From positions 1-7,241 of the forward strand of contig DATEVB010000103.1 in the NCBI GenBank assembly GCA_035282865.1: a DNA stretch of 7,241 bases, written 5' to 3'. How positions within the stretch are numbered: the first letter of the stretch is position 1; each line of letters begins with the position of its first letter. The position numbers and the translations under genes are program-made. Of the stretch, positions 1 to 5,441 are shown in pieces. The notes beneath the pieces are model-generated. The model worked only from the letters and a program-made list of their open reading frames with translations. It made no database searches and was not told the origin of the DNA. This stretch comes from UBA4744 sp035282865 (GTDB taxonomy: Bacteria; Actinomycetota; Acidimicrobiia; Spongiisociales; UBA4744).

Positions 1-133
1 GGTCAGATGGAGTCACGGCAAGTTCGCTCAGGCGCCCGAAGCGAAGGTGTACCTCGACACGCCCCATCACACGGTGCCCGCCTACGTGCCGCTCGAGGGC
101 CGCGCCGAAGGTGAGCTGGCCCTCTTCGACTGA
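1..133 (+). CDS. C-terminal fragment of an unidentified protein
   Basis: Reading from base 2, the plus strand is open for 43 codons and ends at TGA 131-133; the start lies outside the window. The visible tail ends in ...EGRAEGELALFD and contains a D-T-P-H-H-T-V-P stretch. Amino-acid use is balanced and the other two plus frames are less protein-like, so I take this as a real gene end. I do not recognise the family from 43 residues. The gene converges on the minus-strand cupredoxin-like gene, whose stop is 92 bases further on, so it is not part of that operon. Confidence 0.55.
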   Translation, partial: VRWSHGKFAQAPEAKVYLDTPHHTVPAYVPLEGRAEGELALFD

Positions 134-214
134 GCCCTCCCTGCTCGTGTCAGGGCGGCCGTCGAACGGGGTCCCCCGCAGTCTCCATACGAGAGTCGGC
201 GGGTCAAGAGCCCG

Positions 215-235
215 GGCCCGAGGCGTCAGCGGGCC
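215..235. terminator. GC hairpin at the convergent gene ends (weak terminator candidate)
   Basis: GGCCCG (215-220) and CGGGCC (230-235) form a perfect six-base-pair stem with a nine-base loop. The loop contains the stop codon of the minus-strand cupredoxin-like gene (226-228). A short TTTT at 245-248 follows on the plus strand, 9 bases beyond the stem; no T-run follows on the minus strand. It could attenuate plus-strand readthrough from the left-edge gene, but it is not a classical intrinsic terminator. The rest of 134-225 shows nothing recognisable. Confidence 0.22.
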
Positions 236-903
236 GCCTGTGCCCTTTTGCCGGGACGCTCTGATGCTCCGAACCAGGGTGGGATCGTTTCGGCCATCCG
301 GCGGTCTGATATGGAGACGCCGGGAGCCTTGGTGACGGCGAAGTACACGGTCTGACCGACCACGATCTCGACCTCGGTCGGCTCTGCCTTCGTCCCGGTG
401 ATCATGATCAGCTGGCCTTTCTTGAGTCGCCGCTGCCATTTGGCAATGTCGTCCTTGGTCCGGCAGTGGGGATCGACCACATGGACGGCCCCACTCAGCC
501 CGCTGCCGTAGGAGTCCGTCCAGATGTAAGTGCCGGGAGTTCCGAAGGCGTGGGCGTAGCCGCTCTCGTTGAAGAGCCGCCCTGAGCTGAAGAAGCTGTC
601 CTTGCCGACGACTTCGTACGGCTGCACCCCGGACTGGCGGCACGCCCAGCTGACCAGGTCTCCCGTCTTGATCTCGACTTGGGGTGGGTCCGGTCGGAGC
701 GCCCCGTCCTCCCGGCGAAGCACGACTGTGTGTTGCTCCATCGTGTCGTCCTTGCCGTTTGTGACTCGAATCACGTACGGGAACTCCGTGGTGAGGTCGC
801 CACTTCCTGCCGGCGCCACCGTGTAGGTGTAGGTGCCCTCTCTCATGAATCGCTGGCCGTAGGTGTCGGTGGGGCCGAGCGCCCGACTATCGAATGTGTC
901 CAT
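226..903 (-). CDS. Cupredoxin-like protein lacking copper ligands
   Basis: 225 aa, last gene of the four-gene operon. ATG 903 is preceded by GGGAGAA (914-908) at good spacing, 12 bases after the upstream stop. Residues about 76-144 read as one full cupredoxin (plastocyanin-like) domain: V-E-I-K-T-G-D-L-V-S-W, then F-x-S-x-x-L, A-F-G-T-P-G-T-Y-I-W, and a closing G-A-V-H-V-V strand. The positions that hold the type 1 copper ligands in this fold are not conserved: the first His is Tyr96 (P-Y-E-V) and the loop after G-T-Y-I-W has no Cys, His or Met. Residues 2-46 resemble the second half of the same domain (R-E-G-T-Y-T-Y-T-V ... Y-V-I-R-V) and residues 178-200 resemble its first half (V-E-I-V-V-G-Q-T-V-Y-F). 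No signal peptide is visible, unlike typical periplasmic or secreted cupredoxins. The fold is fairly sure; the role is unknown, probably structural or binding rather than electron transfer. Confidence 0.82.
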   Translation of the reverse strand: MDTFDSRALGPTDTYGQRFMREGTYTYTVAPAGSGDLTTEFPYVIRVTNGKDDTMEQHTVVLRREDGALRPDPPQVEIKTGDLVSWACRQSGVQPYEVVGKDSFFSSGRLFNESGYAHAFGTPGTYIWTDSYGSGLSGAVHVVDPHCRTKDDIAKWQRRLKKGQLIMITGTKAEPTEVEIVVGQTVYFAVTKAPGVSISDRRMAETIPPWFGASERPGKRAQAAR

Positions 904-915
904 GATCTTCTCCCG

Positions 916-1713
916 TCACGTGATGTCGACTTCGAGTACCAACTCGTCTTCCGTGTCCGAGGTGATGGATGCTCCGACGCTGTCGAGGGTGATGAAAACC
1001 GCCGGGTCGAATGGCCCGCCCACCGGAAGCGCCTCGAAGGTCTGGGGCTGGTTGTAGATGGGGATGGAAAGGCCGGAGACGAACGGAGTGAGCATCGGCC
1101 CCAACAAACCCGTCACTCCACCGATGCCGATCGCCAGCAAGATGGCGTTGGCGGCCACCGCCAGGAAAGGCCCGATGAAAGGAACTGCCAGCAGGATCGG
1201 GGTCAAGGCGGCCGAGATCGCCACCAGGAGAGCGGCGGAGACCAACCCGAATTGGAGGCTGGGGATACCTTGTACTACTGCGGCAACCTTCCACGAGCCC
1301 CCCGACAGGGTGACGGAAAGACCGAAGTCTGCGGTCACCTGGAGAAAGTCGGAAATCGAGACCGGAACCGAGATCGTCGGCCAGTCCACACAGATCTCGG
1401 GAGTGCACACCTTCCCGACGCAGGGGATATTGATGCATACCTGGGGTATGCAGAAGTCGGGCAGGAACGTGGAGAGGTCGATGCCGAATGAGAAGTTGAG
1501 TAACCAGTTGAGTTGGAAGTCTTCGATCCGGATGGTTCCCGGGGCGATCAGGTCTACGTTGCCCGGAGCGAAGGAAGCGGCTGCGGAGTAGGACGCCACA
1601 AACGGGCCCAGCGCCCCGTTACCCGACGCAACCTGCGGCGGGATCAGCCCGATGGCGGTATCGAGCAACTGATCTGCTCCGACCTCGTCGATTGCAACCG
1701 TGATCTCAGCCAT
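916..1713 (-). CDS. Unknown protein with a C-x4 cysteine ladder and an apolar hairpin
   Basis: 265 aa, third gene of the operon. ATG 1713 lies 13 bases after the previous stop, with GGGAGTGA (1727-1720) six bases upstream. Layout: beta strand and amphipathic helix (2-24, ITVAIDEVGADQLL), Ala/Gly-rich part (27-50), beta strands (53-82, including V-D-L and I-R-I-E-D-F-Q-L), a cysteine ladder with Cys at 88, 93, 98, 103 and 108, beta strands (113-150), a strongly apolar stretch (157-207) able to form two membrane-spanning or lipid-buried helices, and a final strand pair (238-265). No signal peptide. It appears to be a diverged paralog of the preceding 228-aa protein: the order of elements matches, and the ends align (ALP...FITL...EDELVLEV against LPL...FSLTL...ENDQLEV). 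The layout recalls lipid-binding TULIP-type domains, but I cannot confirm that from sequence alone. A membrane-inserting or lipid-carrying component is plausible. Confidence 0.85.
   Translation of the reverse strand: MAEITVAIDEVGADQLLDTAIGLIPPQVASGNGALGPFVASYSAAASFAPGNVDLIAPGTIRIEDFQLNWLLNFSFGIDLSTFLPDFCIPQVCINIPCVGKVCTPEICVDWPTISVPVSISDFLQVTADFGLSVTLSGGSWKVAAVVQGIPSLQFGLVSAALLVAISAALTPILLAVPFIGPFLAVAANAILLAIGIGGVTGLLGPMLTPFVSGLSIPIYNQPQTFEALPVGGPFDPAVFITLDSVGASITSDTEDELVLEVDIT
1093..1245 (-). other. Apolar double-helix segment in the 265-aa protein
   Basis: Codons 157-207 encode about 50 residues with no charged side chain, dominated by Leu, Ala, Ile, Val and Gly. A Pro (172) and a Pro-Phe-Ile-Gly-Pro turn (178-182) split it into two roughly 20-residue helices. 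This could be a transmembrane hairpin or, if the protein is a lipid-binding barrel, the buried helix region. The matching position in the 228-aa paralog (about 174-198) is amphipathic and carries charges, so the apolar character is specific to this copy. Confidence 0.6.
1390..1452 (-). other. Five-cysteine ladder, exact C-x4-C periodicity
   Basis: Codons 88-108 of the 265-aa gene place Cys at 88, 93, 98, 103 and 108, each separated by exactly four residues, mostly apolar or Pro (IPQV, INIP, VGKV, TPEI). I checked each codon on the DNA: four TGC and one TGT. The intervening residues differ, so this is not a recent DNA tandem repeat. It is followed by a Trp-Pro and more beta strands. Confidence 0.9.
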
Positions 1714-1726
1714 GTCGTATCACTCC

Positions 1727-2413
1727 CTATAGGTTTCCGTACACCTCGAGCTGGTCGTTTTCCACTTCCGGGCCTCTCGTCAAGGTGAGCGAGAAGGCTC
1801 CCGCCCGCAGGGTCTCGAGTGGAAGTCGGACATCGGCCAATACCGCTCGGAGGATCTGCAGAATCAAGCACTCGAGGACTGCCTCGAGCTCGCTCGGCTC
1901 GACGTCGACGATCTCAACGGCATCGACGACGATCACCACGCCATCGGGGGAGAAGGTCCGCTGGAGGTGCGCCACTGCGAAGATCTTCAGATCGAAACAG
2001 GTTCCCTTGGCCTTTCCCGGTGGCCTGTCGTCCCGGGGTTGATCGGGATAGTCGTCGGGTTGGTCCGGATCTCGTTCCCCTTCTCTTCGTGTCTCGCAGG
2101 CGACGCAGAGCCGCACCGCGGTCGAGACCGACAGCTGGTTGACCCCGAGCGACAGCTCGGGCGGTAGCGGATCTGTCTCCGGATGAAGATCGACGGTGGG
2201 AGGCGCGAGTTGCACCGCCCAGTCGATCCCCCCGGGCGCCCCCGGGAACGGGATGGCCCCCATCTGAGTGGCGGCCACCGTCGTCGATTGGACAAAGCCG
2301 GGTGATCCGTAGTTGAGGTGGCGGGGCCGCGCCGCAAAGAACGCCCCCAACAGATCGTTGATGCCCTGCTCGGTGATTCCGCCAAACACACGCTCGGCTT
2401 CGGTCAGGCTCAT
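1727..2413 (-). CDS. Unknown protein with CxxC and an acidic loop; paralog of the 265-aa protein
   Basis: 228 aa, second gene of the operon. The frame is open further upstream, but ATG 2413 is chosen because it has a near-perfect Shine-Dalgarno site (GGAGGTGA) and overlaps the preceding stop by four bases (ATGA), typical of translational coupling. Layout: N-terminal helix (5-29, ...TEQGINDLLGAFF), beta region (40-100, with V-D-L-H-P at 74-78), C103-V-A-C106, a very charged Asp/Pro/Arg loop (107-136), then C139 starting the next strand, further strands (140-172), a long amphipathic helix (174-198), and a terminal strand pair (205-228). The element order matches the 265-aa neighbour, including Cys residues that bracket the central hairpin. 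No signal peptide. I do not recognise the family; TULIP-like lipid binding is a possibility judged by eye only. Confidence 0.83.
   Translation of the reverse strand: MSLTEAERVFGGITEQGINDLLGAFFAARPRHLNYGSPGFVQSTTVAATQMGAIPFPGAPGGIDWAVQLAPPTVDLHPETDPLPPELSLGVNQLSVSTAVRLCVACETRREGERDPDQPDDYPDQPRDDRPPGKAKGTCFDLKIFAVAHLQRTFSPDGVVIVVDAVEIVDVEPSELEAVLECLILQILRAVLADVRLPLETLRAGAFSLTLTRGPEVENDQLEVYGNL
2012..2095 (-). other. Acidic Asp/Pro/Arg loop between CxxC and the next Cys
   Basis: Codons 107-134 of the 228-aa gene form a hydrophilic stretch in which Asp, Pro, Arg, Glu and Gln dominate, with a near-repeat of D-Q-P-D and D-Q-P-R. It is bracketed by C103/C106 and C139, so it is probably an exposed disordered loop at the tip of a hairpin pinned by the cysteines. 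It sits where the cysteine ladder sits in the 265-aa neighbour. Confidence 0.6.
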
Positions 2414-4581
2414 GGGGTCACCTCCGCCGCGAATGCCGCCTGGTCGGTGGCATCGAATGCCACACTGTGGCCCTCCCCGTTGGTTGTCTTGGTCACCACG
2501 TTGAGCACCAGCGAGAATGCACATTTCTTCAGACCGGCCGGCGGTGGCGCCAGCAGTTCGGCGAACGTCTTCTCCTGGCTGACGTGGGCAAGGACGGCCC
2601 CGGGTCCGCCGACGTTGACTCCGGTGTCCTGCTCGATATTCCAGCTCGGGCCGGCCAAGCCTCTCCGAAGCTTGAGGGTGTGGCTCAGCACGAACCCGGG
2701 TTGCAACGTGTCTGGTTTGGGATGGAACGCTCGATATCCGACGGAGACTTTCTGCCAGGGCTTCCCGGTCAGGAACTGGCATTGATCCGAGCTGGCAACC
2801 ACGCCTTTGCGGATATCTGCGATGATTGCCACCGCTTTTCGGTTGTCCCACCAGAGCATGTGGGTGAGGGCGGCATACGGAACTGCATTGGTGGTTCCGG
2901 GTGCCGACCAGCGACGGAAGGTGAACGGCTTCTCGGTACCGCCTCCGCCGGCTCCGGTCGGACGCAGCAGGTTGCCGTCCTTGTCGAAGACTTCAACGGT
3001 GACCAGGTATCGCCCTTCGGTCTTGGCGGCGGTGTCGAGCACCGCGTGGTACTGCCCGTCGTGCCATTCGTCGTTTCCTCCCAGCGGAGCTATCCCGTCG
3101 AACGGAATGACGTACAGGTTGGTTTCCGTCCCCTTGGTCACCGGACCCAGAGAATGGGTGCCGTCGACCCCGGTGGCGATGTGCCAGTACTTCCATTGAG
3201 GCGCCGGGAGCGGTTCGAATGGGCCGGTGGGATCGCCTGTTGAGTTGGCCGGAGCGACGCCCACCCGGTAGTACACCGCCCCGAGGGCGTGCATTCCATC
3301 GGTGAACTCGTAGCGGAGCCGGACCGTTCCTCCCAGGTTGCGGTTTCTGTTCTTGCCGAGGGCGTCCGCCGGGCTGGCGACCGGGTCGAGCAGTCCGCTG
3401 TTGTACACGGGGCTGCTCACCGAGAACACGCCGTCCTGGCTCGGTGTCGACAGACGATGAGATTCGGTGTCGCCGATGTCCTGGAGCACGACGAACGCAC
3501 CTGTGCCGGGGACCACCGGTTCCTTGCAACCGACGGCGAGAGGGCTGTACGAGGTGAGAACGGGCTCGTCGTTCGGGCCGAACCACTGATGGGAGGCCAC
3601 GCCGTCGTAGATGGTCACCATCGTCCCGAATCGGGGTTGCTTGACGACGTAGGCCACCTCGTCATGGCAGTGCGAGGGCTGCAGAACGATCGGCTCGCGC
3701 CAGCAGATGTCGTACGTGCCGTTGCCCTGGATGGTTCCTTCTGCGACCTTCGATGGCAGACCGCACGAACACCACAGGTAGCGACGCGCATTGAGATAGG
3801 CCACTTGCTCGGCCGGTCCCAGGATCTTGAGGGCGGCGAGATCGCGGGTGGCGTTGAGTTTGCGGGTGTCGACGGCGCCCCCGGTGACCACCCGGTTCAG
3901 GCGATCCCACGGGACGGGATCGGGATCAGGCAGCGGAATCGGAATGGGTGGCGGGTCGGGCTCCGGGAACGGAATCGGGGGGAACTCCTCCAGCTCACGA
4001 ATGATCTCAGGTATGCGCGGATCGAACACAACGATCGGTTGACAGCAGCAACGCCGCCGGTACACCTCCACGACCCCGTGACACACCGGCGAGCATTTCG
4101 GGAAGAACGGCATGAAGGCGCGGGCCGGCTCCCGGAGTTGGCGCCCGAGGGGGTCCAGGCGTGCGAGAGAGGGGATCGGTTCGATGCGTGATGCGAGGAT
4201 GTCGATGATCCACGGCTTCGGGTAGCACCGGCGTACGGACCCACCGACGCACCGGGTCCATTGGAGCCATTTGCTCCACCGGGTCTTTGAGATAGCGATG
4301 CCGGCCTCGACCACCGACAGGAAGCGTTCGGTGTCGTAGCTGCGGAAGGCCGCCCGGTCGGAGAGGTCGGCATCCGACGGACCGATCAACACTCTGGCCG
4401 ACTTGTCGAGGGCGGCGGCCGAGATCTGGAAGGCACCATCCTCTCCAACCTCTGCAGTGTCGATGACCTTGCCGCCGGAATCGGCGATCCGCACCGCCAG
4501 GTCTGGTGTCGCCTCGCCTTCGGCGAGGCCGACGAACTCGATACGACTCTTGATGAGGCGCTCTCCCCGTTTCTGTGCCAT
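2410..4581 (-). CDS. Large beta-rich protein: transthyretin-like N-terminus, Cys clusters, Pro-rich linker
   Basis: 723 aa, first gene of the four-gene operon. The frame stays open to about 5178, but that part lies under the divergent regulator; ATG 4581 has AAGGGAG seven bases upstream and begins a sensible protein. Residues 12-67 look like a carboxypeptidase-regulatory/transthyretin-like beta sandwich (...GGKVIDTAEVGEDGAFQI). Residues 100-185 are rich in Cys, Arg and aromatics (C111, C119, C163, C167 and the triplet C178-C180). A Pro-rich linker follows (198-226), then C271-S-C273, C293 and H304-C305-H306. From about 310 to the end the protein is long and beta-rich: T-V-R-L-R-Y-E-F ... V-Y-Y-R-V (419-440), an Ig/FnIII-like stretch near 505-540 (G-R-Y-L-V-T-V-E-V-F-D-K-D-G-N-L), and a terminal part (560-723) with C601 and C687. 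No signal peptide or membrane segment. I do not recognise the whole protein. A structural or scaffold component is an inference from size and beta content. Confidence 0.88.
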   Translation of the reverse strand: MAQKRGERLIKSRIEFVGLAEGEATPDLAVRIADSGGKVIDTAEVGEDGAFQISAAALDKSARVLIGPSDADLSDRAAFRSYDTERFLSVVEAGIAISKTRWSKWLQWTRCVGGSVRRCYPKPWIIDILASRIEPIPSLARLDPLGRQLREPARAFMPFFPKCSPVCHGVVEVYRRRCCCQPIVVFDPRIPEIIRELEEFPPIPFPEPDPPPIPIPLPDPDPVPWDRLNRVVTGGAVDTRKLNATRDLAALKILGPAEQVAYLNARRYLWCSCGLPSKVAEGTIQGNGTYDICWREPIVLQPSHCHDEVAYVVKQPRFGTMVTIYDGVASHQWFGPNDEPVLTSYSPLAVGCKEPVVPGTGAFVVLQDIGDTESHRLSTPSQDGVFSVSSPVYNSGLLDPVASPADALGKNRNRNLGGTVRLRYEFTDGMHALGAVYYRVGVAPANSTGDPTGPFEPLPAPQWKYWHIATGVDGTHSLGPVTKGTETNLYVIPFDGIAPLGGNDEWHDGQYHAVLDTAAKTEGRYLVTVEVFDKDGNLLRPTGAGGGGTEKPFTFRRWSAPGTTNAVPYAALTHMLWWDNRKAVAIIADIRKGVVASSDQCQFLTGKPWQKVSVGYRAFHPKPDTLQPGFVLSHTLKLRRGLAGPSWNIEQDTGVNVGGPGAVLAHVSQEKTFAELLAPPPAGLKKCAFSLVLNVVTKTTNGEGHSVAFDATDQAAFAAEVTP
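2418..2425 (-). promoter_or_regulatory. Ribosome binding site GGAGGTGA for the 228-aa gene
   Basis: Full eight-base match to the consensus anti-Shine-Dalgarno partner, with GGAGG seven bases before ATG 2413. It lies inside the 3' end of the 723-aa gene and settles the start of the next gene against longer upstream readings of that frame. Confidence 0.85.
3904..3990 (-). other. Pro-rich (PxP) linker in the 723-aa protein
   Basis: Codons 198-226 encode a run in which about half of the residues are Pro, alternating with Ile, Phe, Asp, Glu and Leu in P-I-P, P-E-P-D-P and P-D-P-D-P patterns. This should form an extended polyproline-type rod separating the Cys-rich N-terminal third from the beta-rich remainder. 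The matching DNA is low-complexity (GGNATC/GGATCNGG-like repeats), which makes it prone to length change. Confidence 0.8.
4042..4095 (-). other. Cysteine cluster (CxxxC ... CCC) in the 723-aa protein
   Basis: Codons 163-180 contain C163-x3-C167-H168, then three Arg and C178-C179-C180. Three consecutive cysteines next to three arginines are rare in a protein without a signal peptide. Metal binding, or disulfide cross-linking after export, are the two obvious readings; the sequence does not decide. Confidence 0.65.
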
Positions 4582-4588
4582 GCCATCG

Positions 4589-4595
4589 CTCCCTT
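4589..4595 (-). promoter_or_regulatory. Ribosome binding site AAGGGAG for the 723-aa gene
   Basis: AAGGGAG on the minus strand, seven bases before ATG 4581. It decides the start of the operon's first gene, because the frame itself is open for about 600 further bases upstream without a comparable site and would overlap the divergent regulator. Confidence 0.75.
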
Positions 4596-4611
4596 CGTGA
4601 ACTGCCCGGCG

Positions 4612-4640
4612 GCGATATCTCCCGGAATACAGGCTGTCAT
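4612..4640 (-). promoter_or_regulatory. Tentative promoter of the four-gene operon
   Basis: On the minus strand ATGACA (4640-4635) matches the -35 consensus TTGACA at five of six bases. TATCGC (4617-4612) is 17 bases downstream but matches TATAAT at only three. The -35 candidate overlaps the CATGACA repeat copy, so a protein bound there would be placed to control it. High-GC promoters are poorly predicted by consensus, so this is weak. Confidence 0.25.
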
Positions 4641-4698
4641 GCGACGCTGCCATGACCGGTGACGTCAGAACGCGGCCAGGTTCGGCGGGTTCATGACA
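4635..4698. repeat. CATGACA inverted repeat, candidate operator
   Basis: TGTCATG at 4635-4641 is the exact reverse complement of CATGACA at 4692-4698, with 50 bases between them. A third copy with one change, CATGACC, lies at 4651-4657 and forms a closer inverted pair with the first (GTCATG, nine bases, CATGAC). Three such copies in a 189-base divergent region are a plausible set of binding half-sites for the adjacent regulator. I have not counted the motif through the rest of the window. Confidence 0.4.
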
Positions 4699-4770
4699 TC
4701 CTCCGACGCATCTGTGACAGCGGGTGTATGCTTGCGGCTCGGGCGGGCAGGGTGCTGAAAGGCGTGCGCC

Positions 4771-5388
4771 ATGCCCAAGCTGGTAGGTGTTTTCAACGCC
4801 CCCCCGGTGTATGCGACCGGGCTGGCCGGCGCCCTGGCCCCAACCGGGTATTCCCTCGAAGAGGTGAGCCATCCACTCCCTTGGTTGAAACAGCACCGCG
4901 GGGCGGCTGTTTTGGTGGGCGTGCGCGTGATGGCCGAGTTCGACGTGGTCATCGAACTCAAGGCCGAGGACCCACAGTCGATTGTGGTGACACTTCTCAA
5001 CGACGAGTCCCTGGAAACCGTGGAGGCGTCCCTTCGGGCGGGTGCCTCGGCGTCGGTTGCGCTCGACGCCAAGGCCGACGAAGTGGCTCTGACTCTGCAT
5101 GCCGCTATGTTGGACAGGACCTCGATACCCATCGGGGTGGCCCGGACCATGGCAGGTGACTCGAGACCCCGAACTCAACCGGACTCGATCGGAGATGCCG
5201 AACTGTCCTGGCTACGGGACCTTGCGGCCGGCAAGACAGTTGCCGACCTGGCCGGGCTGATGAGCTATTCGGAGCGGGAAATGTATCGGCGTCTCCAACG
5301 TGTGTACGCCCGCATCGGAGCGAACGGACGAACCGATGCCCTCCTTCGAGTTGCCCGGTGGGGACTACTGGACGACCTTCGGGGTTGA
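4771..5388 (+). CDS. LuxR/NarL-type regulator with degenerate receiver domain
   Basis: 205 aa. The C-terminal part (about 139-201) fits the GerE/LuxR helix-turn-helix: an L-x-x-L-x-x-L-A-A-G-K-T start, A-D-L-A-G-L-M as the first helix, S-E-R-E-M-Y-R-R-L as recognition helix, then V-Y-A-R-I-G-A-N-G-R-T-D-A-L-L. The N-terminal part (1-115) has the outline of a response-regulator receiver (V-Y-A-T-G-L-A-G-A-L near the start; L-R-A-G-A-S-A-S-V before the last strand), but the key residues are missing: no acidic pair after the first strand (V-F-N-A-P), no phospho-acceptor Asp at the end of strand three (V-L-V-G), and no Lys after R-A-G-A-S (V-A-L-D). It is therefore probably not regulated by phosphorylation and may respond to a ligand or act constitutively. 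It is transcribed away from the four-gene operon across a shared control region, the usual place for a local regulator. It converges on the hydrolase gene with a 53-base gap that shows no clear terminator. Confidence 0.88.
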   Translation: MPKLVGVFNAPPVYATGLAGALAPTGYSLEEVSHPLPWLKQHRGAAVLVGVRVMAEFDVVIELKAEDPQSIVVTLLNDESLETVEASLRAGASASVALDAKADEVALTLHAAMLDRTSIPIGVARTMAGDSRPRTQPDSIGDAELSWLRDLAAGKTVADLAGLMSYSEREMYRRLQRVYARIGANGRTDALLRVARWGLLDDLRG

Positions 5389-5441
5389 TGACGGCATGGC
5401 TCGAAGGAAACGGTCCCGGCAGTGGTGGCGCGCCTCCATGC

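Larger units (their letters stand above)
4582..4770. promoter_or_regulatory. Divergent intergenic control region
   Basis: 189 bases between the start codons of the 723-aa gene (leftward) and the LuxR-type regulator (rightward). It must hold both promoters if each gene is transcribed from its own. It contains the CATGACA inverted repeat, a CATGACC middle copy (4651-4657), the palindrome TGACGTCA (4660-4667) and GATATC (4614-4619). I found no strong -35/-10 pair for the regulator; TATGCT (4727-4732) is the best -10-like hexamer but has no partner. The regulator's ribosome site is the weak AAAGG at 4758-4762, eight bases before ATG. Confidence 0.6.

Noticed and set aside
134..310. Possible frameshift that would have removed the second half of a C-terminal cupredoxin domain.
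   Set aside because: I translated the other two minus frames through this stretch. Neither continues with a G-T-Y-type strand or a closing beta strand, so the gene seems to end naturally at 226.
181..318. Nine-base inverted repeat GTCTCCATA (181-189) and TATGGAGAC (310-318).
   Set aside because: It does not extend in either direction, one arm is in coding sequence, and no mobile gene or target duplication lies between; chance is a good explanation.
679..1491. Plus-strand open frame (270 codons) opposite the last two operon genes.
   Set aside because: Composition is rich in Arg, Gly, Asp and Gln without hydrophobic core patterns, and it spans the boundary of two well-supported minus-strand genes.
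2414..2851. Upstream extension of the 228-aa frame to a 374-residue reading.
   Set aside because: The extension is Arg/Gly/Pro-rich shadow sequence inside the 723-aa gene; ATG 2413 has GGAGGTGA and the classic ATGA overlap.
3904..3990. Possible DNA tandem repeat or CRISPR-like array in the GGAATCGG-rich stretch.
   Set aside because: The repetitiveness follows from Pro-rich coding (P-I-P, P-D-P); there are no fixed-length repeats with unique spacers.
4582..5178. Upstream extension of the 723-aa frame to a 922-residue reading.
   Set aside because: It would lie antisense to the well-supported regulator gene, has no better ribosome site, and the extra residues look like an unselected shadow frame. 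ATG 4581 with AAGGGAG is preferred.
5389..5441. Terminator between the convergent regulator and hydrolase genes.
   Set aside because: GCATGG (5394-5399) and CCATGC (5436-5441) pair, but across a 36-base loop and without a T-run; the GGCGCGCC palindrome (5427-5434) has no loop. No convincing terminator.
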